This document shows, one piece after another, positions 1 to 11,782 of a DNA stretch of 64,000 nucleotides (position 1 is its first letter; every line of letters begins with the position of its first letter). The notes under the pieces are model-generated. The model was not told where the DNA came from, did not search any database, and saw only the letters and a program-made list of their open reading frames with translations. Origin of the DNA: Agarophyton chilense (taxonomy: Eukaryota; Rhodophyta; Florideophyceae; Gracilariales; Gracilariaceae); assembly GCA_030374765.1 (NCBI GenBank), contig JARGXX010000095.1, forward strand, positions 1,798,001 to 1,862,000, given 5' to 3'. The position numbers and the translations under genes were made by a program.

Positions 1-1464
1 GTAATCCGAGTTACTGGAATCTACACGCACCCAGACCAGCAACTCAGATGGGATTCATGTCCACGCGGCCACGTGGACCTTAATATTTGGCAGTGAAGCA
101 GTGGGAGCCTTCTGGACCGCACGTAAGAGTTCAAGCTTCTCTGAGGCACGCCTTAATAGACGACGGACGATTGGAACCGACGAAGCGTCTTCCAGTTCCG
201 CATACACCAATCAGTGACTGGTCGCCTCAACAAATATGTCGCAATAGTAACATATCAGTATTATGGGGGCTTTGAAACATCGGCATACGATGAAATCAAT
301 CTTCACCTTGAAGGAGTCCAAGCGGACAAAAAGGACAATACTTCCCAGCGTTAACAACGGGTTTATATTCGCGTCTGGGACATCTGTTATTACGCCAAGG
401 CGGGTCTGAGATCGCAAAGGCAAAGGCATGAGTGGCTCCACGATGAAATTCGGGCTAGCAGCTATGTCCAAAAAGTGATAAGTTGCACATTAAATTTGGT
501 AAATAAATGAATATCAGCATACACTTCGTAATTTCACTTGGTCATTACCATGACTCTTTCGGAGAGTCATGGTTGTGATTACACAGTTTTAACGGTCGAC
601 CCGGAACACGAAATGTGTTCAAAGTCTACGTCTGAGACAGCCTGCTTTCTTTTAAGGATTTTGACAATGGATTGAGGCGGTGACGCCTTGGGACTCTACA
701 GCCTCACTGGCGAGAACTCCTCTTCAAAAGGGAGAAAATCTCAGTTTCAGTTTTCATGGGCCTAAAGCGTTTGGTGCGAGGCCTCAGAATCCTAAACTAC
801 TGGTATGGAGATGCCCGTGGCGTTGTTTTTATGAGTAGGACTAGGGTCGGTTGTTTTGTGAGCCGGGTTAAGCAACGCATTCCGCTGATACCTATCCATG
901 ATTTTCTGTGAAAAGACCGTTTCTGCGCGGAGATGCACAGCAATGGCGATGAAATGCTTCTTCTGAGCGATTAATGGCTTATAATTACCGATCCCTCGGG
1001 CGAATTCATTCAATGTCAGAAAGCATTCGGGGGAAATTATGACGGTGTTCATAACATATGTGGCATACGAGTCCAGGGCGTGGAGGCGAGAAACCAGAAC
1101 AAGCATCCGTGAATTTCATCGCAGGGTGAATATCCCTACGTTCGGGACGGTTCTTTCGAGTACTCGAGTTTGCATAAGGAATACGAGGCCCTTGCACATG
1201 GGCTTAGGCTGCCTAAAGCGGAGGTTGTTTTTGAGACGTGTCATAAGAGAAATCCGTACTGGGCGGGAGTTTTGTTGTCGTAAAAGACTAGATATCGCTG
1301 CGAGCGAATTCAAAGATAACGCAGTTCTTTCGTAGGGGCCCATTCGACACCGACTATATTGAGGAATAATTTATTTGAATCATCAACGCCTTTGCGGAAC
1401 GGTCCTTTTGATCAGGGATACGAGCTCAGAAGACATTACTATCCGCTTGCCCGATTTAAGCTAA
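1..1464. other. No recognisable gene
   Basis: I see only short open frames without protein-like composition or family motifs. The stretch adjoins the gag relic to its right and is probably decayed repeat DNA, but no terminal repeat could be identified. Confidence 0.4.
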
Positions 1465-1719
1465 CTACAAAGACATGGTTCTCCCTTCGCCTTTTTGACA
1501 TCTGGCCACCAGAGTACGAATCTCAGGATCTAATCCATCTCTATACTTCGTGCAGCGCTCTCCAGCGGAGTAAGCATTACCGCAACGTCGAAAAGCAGTT
1601 TTCAAACGTACCCAAAACTCGTTTTTCGGTTCTTCAGGATTCTGGTAGGTATCACGAAGAGCGCGAATAGCCGACAGCATCGCTTCATCAGTGGAGCAGG
1701 ATCTCAATGGGGGAGGCAC
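1465..1719 (-). pseudogene. Ty3/gypsy-like gag (capsid) relic
   Basis: An 84-codon open fragment on the minus strand. It has the pattern of a retrotransposon capsid: a helix leading to FWVRLKTAFRRCGNAY, followed by a YRDGLDPEIRTLVARC segment, as in gag proteins where the second half of the capsid ends before a zinc knuckle. The same layout occurs in the gag of the 54-64 kb element of this window (positions 61930-62835). No zinc knuckle, protease or polymerase follows at lower coordinates, so only a gag piece survives. The family assignment rests on pattern only. Confidence 0.5.
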
Positions 1720-2776
1720 GGCTTTGGGTCAGAATGTAACTCTTCGGAGCCTCGGGGTACATCTCATACAGGGTTGAACTGATTTTCAGCTAGTCCACGT
1801 CGAAAGTTCGGTAGCGTAATAGAAACCTGGCCCTCATTCATACCAGGTATGTCGGCTCCCGAACCAAAACGTGAAAGAAAAAACCAGCAGCAACATGGGG
1901 TTTTCTTTAGAAAAGAAATGGTTACGCAGGGCAAATATATATAGGCTTTATGCAGTCCTTCACCTTACACGTGCGTAGGAGGGTACGATACCGTTAAGAG
2001 TCTTCCAGTAGATAATTTCCATAGAATTCTAGTTTCCTCTACAGGGGGTTGCTCCACTTCAGTTACTTCAAACCAGTGTGATTTCTTTCCGTAGTACGCG
2101 TACTTGCTACACGTTGGGTGACAGATGACCGCCTAGAACAAGGCGAGTAACTTCGATGATCGTCATCAGATGTGATATCTGAGAAAGTCGAAGCATTTGA
2201 ATGGTTATAGTTCCGTGAATACCGGGAGAAATCCGAGAAATCGGATTCATAATTGTGTTGCATCTTACGATTATGGCAGCTGTCACCTTCTTCCATTGCT
2301 TCGCGTTCAGCAAGACTGTACTCGGCTACTTCGGAACATTATCATCCATCAAAATAGTTTTTTCTAACGCCTGTCGACGGAAACTGACCCGATCAAATCG
2401 AGTTTCAAAGTTCTTTATATACACGGGAGAATAATCGAAATGTTTCCACTGTGTGTTGACATCCGCCCGTAAAATACGTAGGTATTCGAACAAATCCTCC
2501 ATGAAAGAATGTATTGAACTTGACAAAAAAGACTTATGGCACATATCAGCGAACTACTTTCTCAGGTCCATTATGAAATTCTCCCTTCTCAAGCGTCGCG
2601 GAATATGCAGAAACCTGGGTATTCGCGGCAGGATCCGGTTCGCCACCAGTAATTAGTGCTCCATTCGACGCCTTCGGCGGTTGATTTTGACTCTTTGAAG
2701 AGCCCTGGCACGAACATTTAGGTTTGGGGTTAACCTCATGTTGGGGGCTGCGAAAAAGCTCTCGAAGAACGGACAC
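1720..2776 (-). pseudogene. Probable upstream gag remnants, broken frames
   Basis: Open fragments at 2063-2296, 2326-2544 and 2546-2776 on the minus strand lie in order upstream of the capsid relic. One is rich in Ser, Arg and Asp, one resembles a helical gag segment, and one is rich in Pro, Ser and Lys. Together with 1465-1719 they could be a single gag gene broken by stops and frameshifts. This is an inference from order and strand, and no diagnostic motif is visible. Confidence 0.3.
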
Positions 2777-5158
2777 CTAAGGCAAACGTAACGTCGGAGA
2801 CGGAACGGCTCCGTCTTGAGGCGGGGTCCGCGTACGACGGCCGTCGTGACATATTAAAACAAATCAACCTGTATATCGGTAACCCAAATTCTTCCCCGGA
2901 GAGCTTTCAAACCACAAAATCGGAAATGTTTCTCAAATAAAACTTAAACACGAATGTGGAGACCACTTTTTGTAGACCGAAAACCAAAAATGGACGTAAC
3001 TCTTTCTACGTCGGGAGACCACTTTGTGATGCATGTCCGGATGACCGAAGAACAGGAAGACGTTCGGTATCGTCCTCTCCAGAGGTTAGCCCAGCAACGG
3101 AGCTTTTCCGGAAATACACGGCAAAGTCGGGGTGTGAGACCTATGCAAACCGGCATGACAAGCAGGGACAGGGAATGGGGAAGGCTGGGTCCAAGGTTAT
3201 TGGTGCAGAAAAGGTAGTCAGGCACGAGAGTCGGAGAAACGAAAGAGATGTCACGCGGGGGGCCGACGGGGCATAACGCACGGAATCCAAAAGAAACGAA
3301 ATAGTAAGAACCCTTTACAGGGGCGAGAATACGACAAATAATAAATACCATACGCCAACGGCGGAGTAGTTCTCTTGAAAACTCGAGGTGGGTAAGTCTA
3401 TCCTGGGTAACGTGGCCCACCCTCCGAAGAGAATAGTAGCACGCGAAAGCGGAAAAGATTTAAAGCCACAAGTCCCGGTTGGGGAGGATTTACTGAGCGG
3501 CAATGCGTGATCGCCCAACCACTAAATACTGTAGAATACTATACTAAACTCCGTACCTTAATAGAAATAATACATATATAATATTCAATCTAATCAGAAG
3601 TGCTAGGCGCACACGTGTACACCTCGCGGGCAGCACCATTCCGTTGGGCTATGATGCTTCCTAACAGGGGTAAGATTCATTACAACACATAAGCGGTAAA
3701 CCAGCTTAAGTCGTTTCGAACCACCTTAACGAAGGTTGCGCTTCAGTTTGGGCATTTAAATTTTGCTAAATACGAAGTTCGTTAGATTAAATAAAAAAAT
3801 AAAAAAAAGTGAATGGGCAAAATTCATATTAAGTACGTTTTTCTGAAGGTCATGCGGAAAATTTTTTTAAAGCACTGTAGGAAATCTAGGCTAAACTAGA
3901 AATACCAAAAAAGAGATGTTATTAAAGGGGATTTATACTAATCGTAGGGTTAGATTCAGATGTCTTAGGTGCTCTTCATCCTAAATGGGCCACGTACAGG
4001 GATTTGCACAGCATGGGAGTGTAAGTGATGCATGGCCCCTGTTAGGCGGACTTTTAATATTTTTCGACAAATGGCCACCGCTGCCGGCGGTGCACTTGGG
4101 CACCTTCTAATGCACCAACGCCACAATGGTAACCCTAAAGGCTCCCCTAGAAAATAAGTTCTTGTTCTGGTTCTAGTATTTTCCTCCAAGGGTCAGCCTC
4201 CGCCGTCACCGGTGTTTCACGCCTGTCTCGTGTCCCGTTTTAAGCGTCTCTGACTGCTCTTTCGTGCTTTTTTGTGTACTGCGCATAATATATTCACATC
4301 GTAAGAACACCTGTAGAATATCTTCCCAAGGGCGTTTCGCAGCAAGCCAAAAGAGGCCTAATCATTGAACCCAGCTCGGATGTAAAACGGTTCTACATGA
4401 GCTAGGGAGCTCACTGTTGGAAGATCTAAATAGACTAGACCGCCCCGCATTACTACAAGAGCAAGTACTGATAGTTTAATCGTTTAAACACCCACCACAT
4501 TATTCGGTTCCAGCTTTGCGGCAACAGCCAAGCGCACCTTTTCTTCTTGCGGGGCCCTTTTCTTCAACTCCAACAAAAAATTTCACTTCACGATACAGTA
4601 GTCTTTGGCCTTCGCGGTTGAAGCACCTTCACAAGCAATCCTATCTTAAGAAAAATCAAAGACGATATTTGACCATGTGACATGAGAGTTGCCAAGCCAT
4701 TTCTTCTTCAGACCTTCCTCGCATGACGAAATTTTCATAGACGGATAATAGACGCCCGACAAAAGCTGAAGATCCTCCAGTAAGAATGACTCAGAGATTG
4801 GCAGATGACGAAGACATTCTTTCTTCTTCGATCTTTTTATGAGGTACAATGTGAGGTTGTTTTTTGGCGCGCACGCGTGCCGTTTCCTTCATTCATCTCC
4901 TTTCTTAACATTAACGGTGCTGCCATGCCCCGGGGAGCCCCTTAATCTAATTTTCCACCAAGTGTTGTGCAAAGTGCATTACACTTGGACCCCAAGTCCC
5001 TTTCAACTTTACTTTCAAAATGATGACTACAAGATATTCCTCAACAATCGTGAATGTATCTTTGATATCACAAACCAATAGTACTGGGATGAAATCGATA
5101 ACTAGGAATTTAAGATCATCTCACTAATGTGATAAATTGCAAAATGAATGGATAAGCG
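2777..5158. other. No recognisable gene; partly AT-rich
   Basis: No family-like open frame was found. There are AT-rich patches (about 3530-3620 and 3780-3900, including A/T runs). The segment before 5159 may contain the left end of the Tnp2 transposon, but I could not find its terminal inverted repeat. Confidence 0.35.
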
Positions 5159-8100
5159 ATGCCACCTAACTGCCAAGTTTCAGTTTATTCTATTCTATGT
5201 CTTCATCTTCACTTTTCAGGAATTGAATTCATTTTGCTCCTCGACATTGTGAGGCAAGTAAGACTGACTGCCGTGAATGAATGTTTTCAAACAATGGAGC
5301 GGTATGCGTGTCCTCCGTGGTTTCAATGTCAATGTAGAATAGGGAAGCCAGTGAGCCTGTCGACGATGCGGAACCATCGTCGGGAGGCCAACAGGCGTCG
5401 GAAACGGGTTGGACGTGGACTGTTTACTTGGGGCCCAAAGCTGAAGGCGGGGCAAACGAAGTATCACCAATTCGAATGTTTTGATGATCTGAGTGAGCAC
5501 CCGACTGACGAAGAGCCTGTGGCGGCCGACGAAGAAATTGGTATAGAAGATGCAGTGCGAAATATTCAGGATTCCATCCATTCCTCGCATGGTGAAGACT
5601 TGTCTCCGGGAAGCAAAAGCGGTTTGATTATGTCACAAGAGGAGTGTACTCTTGGGAGAGAAAATAGCCCTCCACCACCACCGATTCAATCCCTTGGACG
5701 TTTGTCCGCCAATCAAGATCGATCAGAAGACAATCTAGAAGGAAATGGAGGGGATACATCCTCTAAAAATGATGAGGTACAAGAAACCCAATGCACCACC
5801 GGAAGAAACGTTCAGTCAACATACTGTGAAAATGAAGGAAGTAATGTCAGAGATGAATCTGAACAGGAAATTGGGATCTCTGGCGCGAATTGTTACACCA
5901 ATGATTCCTATTGTGAAGCATTTCAACCCGTTCTACACTCCATTCCAGGCATGGAAGATAGTGGTTCCTCGAAGGAGACGACTTCCGCCGTAGGTGATAC
6001 AGGAATGGTGGAACCAGTTGTAGTACATCAAAGCTCACGTGGTGACGGACTAGCACATGATGAAGGTTTGCACTCTTCTCAACATTCTGAAATTGTTGCA
6101 GGAGAGGGTAGCTCATACGAAAATGACGACATCGGCGGAACCCAACATGCATCATCATCAATCAGAGGTCTCGGTGCCTGGGTCACAGCACAAAGAAGAG
6201 TCGTTGAAATCTATCACAAGAATAATTCAAAGTTTACGGTTATGGACGATATCTTGAATATCGTGGATGCCCCTTGCAAAAGCTGGAAGACAGTTACCAG
6301 CTACATCTGCAGAAGCACTGGGCTGTCCGGTAATCTCGAGAAGTACGCTATATGCCCAGGACACAGGGCATTCGTTGAACTCGATGTTGGGGGGAACTCG
6401 GCAAGAAATGAATTAAGTTCAGCTGTACCGCAAGCAATCGACTGTGATGTATGTGGAAATTCAGCCCCGCCAGAGCTTGATGATGCTGCAGAGGTGTACA
6501 AATATCTACCAATCTTGCCAAGAATTGAAAAAATGGTGCTTGACCCAGAAATGTGTGAGCAGCTATATCATTATCGTTGGGAATCTGCGCGTGATTCTTG
6601 TGAGGGAATCCTCAGTGACTACATGCACGGGAGTCAGTACGCTCTGCTTCAGCAGAAATACGGCGGTGAGGAGGGAATGAAGTACGATATCTTCATCGGA
6701 GCGTCCACAGACGGGTTTCAAATCTTTAAGAACAACCTCTACGATGTTTGGATACTCTCAGCCTTAAATCTAAACCTCCCTCCCAACCGTCGTTATCGAA
6801 TGCACAATGTGCTGCCACTGGCTTTCATTCCGGGACCTAAGCAGCCCAAGAACCTGCAGTCGTTTCTTATCCCGCTTTTGAATGAAATTCATCGCTCTCT
6901 AGCAGCTGAGGGTGGCATTCTACTTTTTCATGACGGCGTACAACGCAAAGTACGCATTCATCTTCTTTTCTTTTCAGGTGATCAACCAGCCATTTCAAAG
7001 GTCGCATGCCTTGCCGGACCAAACGGTAAAATGCCGTATCGTGAGTGTGAAATACGTGGGCATCATCAAGTACACACGTACTTTCCTTCGAAACTGAGAA
7101 TTGCAGAGAGCAGTTCGCGATTCAAGATTTTTTTCAACCCAAGAAGGTTAAATCTTCGAACTCCCACTTCTATATGCGAAAGCATTGAAAGAGTTGAAGA
7201 TTGTTCGACCGAGGCGGCACGGGATCGTGTTCGTTTGGCATTAGGGATATCTGGGAGGACTCTGTTGTTCTCGTTACCATACGTGAATAACTATACTTGG
7301 TTCCCCCAGGACGTGATGCATACCTTTATGAACATTCAACGCGATCTCCTTCAAATCATGTTTGAGACAAAAAATGATGAGTTTATGCTCTCCCCTCACG
7401 ACATTGCCGTGCTGGATAAAGAGTTGGTAGGATGGGGGGCAACAATATCCGGTCAAATTGCAGCAAAACCGAGAGCACTCAGCAGGTACAGGAACTGGAA
7501 GGCATCTGAACTGAAGCGTTTCACATCTATGTACTCCATTGTGCTCTTCGATGGTGTAATTCCGCGAAATTACTTGGATGGTCTATCTAGTTTCGCTGAA
7601 ATTGTGGATATTTGTTTTAGGACAAAGCTCACAAACTTCGATATAGATCGAACAGGACAACTTTGCATCAGTTTCTTTGAACATTTCGAGGAATGTTACT
7701 TTCGGTACAGTCCTTCTCGCGTTCGCTTCTGCAAATATACGTTTCATGCGCTTTTGCATCTTGCCGAGGGAATAACACGATACGGCCCTCTGGGTGCCGT
7801 ATCGCAGTACTGGCTGGAACGTAGTATCGGATGGGTTCAGGACAGCAATAATTCCCGATACCGAGCAACGGAGTCACTGATGAAAAGCGCTTGCTTTGGG
7901 GAAGCATACAAGCTTTTCTACAGGACACCCTTTGTCACTGAAGATGATTCGAAGAAACCAATCATCGAAGCTGGAGGCTTCCAGCGCTTGGGACCAAGCG
8001 CACAAGTGAGTCTGGCACAATTTACCTACGCACTCCACCTACGTCAGCTGATTCAGAAGTATTTGGTGAGAAAATATGTAGGAATGTCAGATGCAGACTC

Positions 8101-8368
8101 GAGAACACTTGCATCCAGATTACAGAAGTGCCATCTCTGGTCACGCGTAAAGTTCGTCAGCGGAGATACTGTACAAACATCAAGTGTGTATTGGGATATA
8201 AGGAGCAGGGAAAAGCGTCAACCAAACATGAGGGAGAATTGCTTCGTGGCGGTTGAAATGGACAAGAGAGCCAACTCTGCTGATGTGTACTACGGGAGGT
8301 TAATGCGTTTGATTGAATTCGACCTCTCCGCGATACTTAGTACTGGGGTGTCTGCACCACCAGATTGA
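5159..8368 (+). CDS. Tnp2-type (CACTA/Plavaka-like) DNA transposase
   Basis: A cut-and-paste transposase of 1069 codons in one frame. After the Met at 5294 comes a small Cys-His module (CPPWFQCQC, then TMRNH) like the N-terminal zinc finger of fungal Plavaka-type Tnp2 proteins, then about 350 low-complexity acidic residues. The Tnp2 core starts near residue 510. STDGFQIF (Asp 518) and FSGDQPA (Asp 608) fit the first two catalytic Asp positions. A Cys-Glu pair follows where this family has Cys-x-x-Cys, and FPQDVMHTF matches the usual FPxDxMH segment. Around residue 860-910 is a DUF4218-like stretch (HLAEGITRYGPLGAVSQYW). The first 45 codons may be non-coding, since a 3' splice-like sequence ends near 5218, so 5294 is an equally good start. 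Protein-like reading continues in the same frame past the TGA at 8366. Confidence 0.8.
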   Translation: MPPNCQVSVYSILCLHLHFSGIEFILLLDIVRQVRLTAVNECFQTMERYACPPWFQCQCRIGKPVSLSTMRNHRREANRRRKRVGRGLFTWGPKLKAGQTKYHQFECFDDLSEHPTDEEPVAADEEIGIEDAVRNIQDSIHSSHGEDLSPGSKSGLIMSQEECTLGRENSPPPPPIQSLGRLSANQDRSEDNLEGNGGDTSSKNDEVQETQCTTGRNVQSTYCENEGSNVRDESEQEIGISGANCYTNDSYCEAFQPVLHSIPGMEDSGSSKETTSAVGDTGMVEPVVVHQSSRGDGLAHDEGLHSSQHSEIVAGEGSSYENDDIGGTQHASSSIRGLGAWVTAQRRVVEIYHKNNSKFTVMDDILNIVDAPCKSWKTVTSYICRSTGLSGNLEKYAICPGHRAFVELDVGGNSARNELSSAVPQAIDCDVCGNSAPPELDDAAEVYKYLPILPRIEKMVLDPEMCEQLYHYRWESARDSCEGILSDYMHGSQYALLQQKYGGEEGMKYDIFIGASTDGFQIFKNNLYDVWILSALNLNLPPNRRYRMHNVLPLAFIPGPKQPKNLQSFLIPLLNEIHRSLAAEGGILLFHDGVQRKVRIHLLFFSGDQPAISKVACLAGPNGKMPYRECEIRGHHQVHTYFPSKLRIAESSSRFKIFFNPRRLNLRTPTSICESIERVEDCSTEAARDRVRLALGISGRTLLFSLPYVNNYTWFPQDVMHTFMNIQRDLLQIMFETKNDEFMLSPHDIAVLDKELVGWGATISGQIAAKPRALSRYRNWKASELKRFTSMYSIVLFDGVIPRNYLDGLSSFAEIVDICFRTKLTNFDIDRTGQLCISFFEHFEECYFRYSPSRVRFCKYTFHALLHLAEGITRYGPLGAVSQYWLERSIGWVQDSNNSRYRATESLMKSACFGEAYKLFYRTPFVTEDDSKKPIIEAGGFQRLGPSAQVSLAQFTYALHLRQLIQKYLVRKYVGMSDADSRTLASRLQKCHLWSRVKFVSGDTVQTSSVYWDIRSREKRQPNMRENCFVAVEMDKRANSADVYYGRLMRLIEFDLSAILSTGVSAPPD

Positions 8369-8536
8369 CAATGTACACATTTCGTGGGGTGGTTTGATTG
8401 GGGTGAGAACATGAAGCAAGGACGACAAGGACAGGTATACAAAGAATGTGCCTCCACTCTGGCTTTCAAAAGAGCATCTTTAGAAGATGTTTCAATTATA
8501 AATCGTCTTATTGGTCTGGCAGAGCATCGATTGTAA
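8369..8536 (+). pseudogene. In-frame C-terminal continuation of the Tnp2 transposase
   Basis: Directly after the TGA at 8366-8368 the same frame stays open for 55 codons to a TAA at 8534. The reading looks protein-like: FVGWFDWG, then GQVYKECA, then VSIINRLIGLAEHR. This resembles the C-terminal end of Tnp2-associated domains. Either the TGA is a recent nonsense mutation, or a very short intron or readthrough restores it. I favour mutation. Confidence 0.45.
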
Positions 8537-10056
8537 AACCAGGAGAGAAATGAAGGATCCGAGAGGAGGGCTCTCGGTCGACGACGGACATACTTTTTAG
8601 ACGACCTCTGCCGCACGCACAGTCTTTTGAATCCCAGAGCACCTTCCTGGGATGCTATCAACAGAGTACTGTGGAGAAGCTGGGGGGGAGACGGAACGTT
8701 AATGACACCGGTTCTTACCAGGACGGAGTTTTTGCGCAAGCGAGAAGCATGGGAAAACCCGAGTCGAAAACGTTCAAGCTCTGTCATCGACGAATATGCA
8801 ACCCCGGAACGTCGAGAAGCTGACAAGGAGGAATGGCAAATGTGAATCCAGGTAAAATGAAGGCAATAGATCTCACGGTACCATATTTCGTATCTAATGT
8901 TTAAATAAAGCACCTGTTTCAATATTGGCCGTGACGTGACCAGTATTGCTGCCACCGTACAATGTTGGCCTACGCTGTTGCCACATGGGCCAATGAATCT
9001 CGCATCCTGAGATTCTTTGTTCTTAGCATGCCCCATTTCTTCCAATGGGGACCGCTCATACGGCCTGTTAAAGGTTTCATTTGAGTGTGAACACAATTCA
9101 AACGGAGTACACATAGGTGAAATGTACACACTCGCTCTGCACTGCGTGCACCATACCATGAGGAGCTTACAGAGTGCCCGTACAGGATGCATAAAACACG
9201 TTGTATACACTCTGTACGTCCCGTGTGGACCTACCCAATATTCTACAGGGGATTCCCTTCATCAGGATTCCCTGGCCTTTTCCCTTACCCACTCTTTCTT
9301 CGAAGTACAGTTACTCGCAAGGCGACTCCCGCTCCCTGCGATGCTTTTTGTACACATCCACTCGGCTACCGACCACTACTGTCATCAGTGTAACAGAAGT
9401 ATTGTGAGTTACGATTTCGATTCGTTTCGTGTGGATTTTGCTCTTTGAGCGTTATTTGCCTCGAATTGTGTTGTTGACCTTTGAAATAAGTTCTGGGAAG
9501 TGTGTTCATGCAGAGATTGCGGCGACGGTTTGAGTTGGTCCATATGAGCGATAGGTACGATAGTGGCGCCAGCACAGAAGGTCTGGCTCGTGAAAACACA
9601 GAGCAACGTCCGAATCTATGTCTGATGTTGTTTCAGCAGGAGAGAGGGAACTCTTCAGTCTAGTGTAATGTTACATGTGGTGGCCTGCACTCCTTCATTG
9701 ATACTGCGTGCACCGTCTTAATAACGTCCAAAATGTTAAAGTGCAATTTCCACCAACAAAACGAACACACTATTCTTGTTCTCCCATTGGCGATATCATA
9801 TGTCTAGCGCACTGGATATAAATATTTTTGGTTCAGAAAGGTTAAAAGGGGTCACAAGGCTATATGTCATTTTCGTGGAACGAGAGGCATCGATCTGCCA
9901 GGCCAAATAAAGTAAAGACCAGTTCCATAGGGACGTATTTAGGCTTCAGGACACTGCTAGACGATATATGTTGCTGCAAGCCGCTGCATTGAGCCAATGA
10001 CGTGATGGAGTAGAATAATCAGCATTAGAATTAGAAGTCGATTGTGTTTGGTATTG
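8537..10056. other. No recognisable gene
   Basis: Contains open frames without family features, including a 306-codon minus-strand frame (8290-9210) that partly runs antisense to the transposase and has no protein-like composition. It may hold the right end of the Tnp2 transposon and the left flank of the Ty3 element. Confidence 0.35.
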
Positions 10057-10280
10057 TTGCAACTCACTTTATTACGCTAACGGTGAGGAAAAACACAGAT
10101 CGACACAATGGCTCTGCGCTCTCTTCTGGTTTCCCCTGGAAGCCCTAACTTTATTCAATGCGCTCTTCTTTTTGCACATTGTAAAAAATTAATGTGCTTT
10201 CCTCTGGCTTCTCTGAATGAGACGCTCGGCCGACTGAATCATGGTTAGTGATCCTTCGGCTGCGCGCTCTGTACGTCGCA
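10057..10280 (-). repeat. LTR (3' copy) of the old Ty3 element
   Basis: Matches 15645-15868 in the same orientation. The best-preserved core runs from about 10105 to 10280 and includes CTTTATTCAATG, CTTCTCTGAAT and GCGCTCTGTACGTCGCA. The left edge is approximate. Confidence 0.7.
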
Positions 10281-10356
10281 ATACGGCCCCATAAAGTTAG
10301 CGTAGCAGTCAATAACTTCATCTTTTCTAAGTTTCAGAGTCTCCTAGCCCACGTCA

Positions 10357-10581
10357 TCAAATTGCGCTGTCTTGTAGTACAAAGATAGTTCTCAAGAAAT
10401 CCGAGTAAATCTTCAAACACAGTGTATAGGGTTCCCAAGTCGGATCTACACTTTCTGGAAAACCCTGCCATTCCACAATAATCTCTTGTTCCCCGTCCTG
10501 ATTTCTCACTCCTTTCAAGCCCTTAGGGTTCTGGTATCTCGTTTCCAAATGATGGGCGTATTGCCTGTACCTTGATCTCAT
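10357..10581 (-). pseudogene. Chromodomain tail of Ty3 integrase
   Basis: A 74-codon fragment with the chromodomain signature IIVEWQGFPES followed by PTWEP. In chromoviruses this module follows integrase and can steer insertion toward modified chromatin. It lies just inside the 3' LTR, as expected. The upstream join to integrase is broken. Confidence 0.75.
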
Positions 10582-10808
10582 TGCTTTCTAACGCAGCTCG
10601 GTACACAAATAACAGTCAGGTATGAACTTCTTCAACCTTTTCTTTCAACATTCACTTTATACACACAGAGAGACTTTTTTCGTACAACTTGCCTTGGGCC
10701 CCGCCACCTAGAATGTGACTCGTGTCCATGCTTTTGTGCGTTTCGCTCCTGCACATAGTCTCCCATTCTGAACTTAGCATCTTTCACGTTCGGGCGTACG
10801 TTGTGTTT

Positions 10809-11599
10809 TTAGATGGTTGCCTTTCGGCGAGCCGGCATCTGTTCATGGAAATCTCGATGCATTTTCTCTAGTGCCTGTTGTGTTTTCTCAAGTGGCATAA
10901 TCTGCATCGTGCAGACTTCTGATATAAAAGAAAGCGTTGTGTACCATTCGATCGGCAAGGCTTGTAGCAGAGAGAGGGTAGGGTTATGTCCAGGGAACAC
11001 TTCTAAGGGTTAACGGTAGACTCCCGTGTGGCCGATCAGGCTCCCAAACTTTTAAATGGTGTCTGGTTTGGAATACTCTGAACACATTCGGTAGCAGCCG
11101 GCCAGTTCTTCGCAGACACACTATTTTCATGTAGCACAGCCAGAAAAGCACGCTGAACTACCCTACAAACTCTCTTGACCGTAACGCTAGCCCAAGAAGA
11201 GTACGCCATAGTGAAGTGGTGGCTGATTTTCATCTCGCTCCCAGTGAAAATGAACAACTTGTTCTGGAATTGCGTGCTTTGATCGTATATCATAAACCCC
11301 ATCACTTTTAACAACGTTATCCAAGTGCAAAATGCATCTACTGCCACTTCGATCGGTGCTGATGTCCTGGACGATAGCCTACAGAACGAACTTAGGTCAT
11401 CTCTTATGATAAACATATATATATCTATGTATAGCATTCCAGACACGCTCTCGCTCATATAGAGTAAATCAAAGTGAATTAACTCGTTAGATCTCTCACC
11501 TCGTAAAGTAGAGCCGAGTGGTCGAGGGATTGCCTCTCCCGTTCTTGTCGCTAGAAGATACAAGCAACCCTGAACAAAGACATGTTCATCCGCCTCCAT
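10809..11599 (-). pseudogene. Ty3 integrase, inactivated
   Basis: The fragment at 11036-11599 holds the end of the zinc-binding region (CLYLLATRTGE, then IPRPLGSTLRGERSNELIHFD) and the catalytic core. The first Asp is in LIHFD, the second in YDQSTQFQN, and the third acidic position reads TVKRVCR, where the family has a Glu before the Arg. The third catalytic residue is therefore Lys and the enzyme would be dead. The fragment at 10809-11000 (SLLQALPIEWY, QQALEKMHRDF) is the next part of the integrase C-terminal region in another frame. Confidence 0.8.
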
Positions 11600-11782
11600 T
11601 CAACGCCACGTGAAACTCTTGGGGAAAATAATTTCGGTAGCATCTCCTTCTCGGTGGTCTATAATACAATAGTGAGTCAAGATCATCAACTTCCACATCA
11701 GCTCCAATTTCTCAGAAGGAATCCATGTCAGTCCTTACTCGTACAGAAGATGGTCATTTCCTATGCACAAATGATCTGGGGC

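Noticed and set aside
2944-3420. 158-codon minus-strand frame with hydrophobic stretches
   Set aside because: Overlapping plus-strand frames are equally open, composition is irregular and no family pattern is present.
6940-6980. 3' splice-like TTCTTTTCTTTTCAG inside the Tnp2 frame
   Set aside because: The surrounding frame reads the conserved VRIHLLFFSGDQPA segment continuously, so no intron is needed.
8290-9210. 306-codon open frame on the minus strand
   Set aside because: Partly antisense to the Tnp2 transposase, with no protein-like periodicity, motif or start context. It reads as chance openness.
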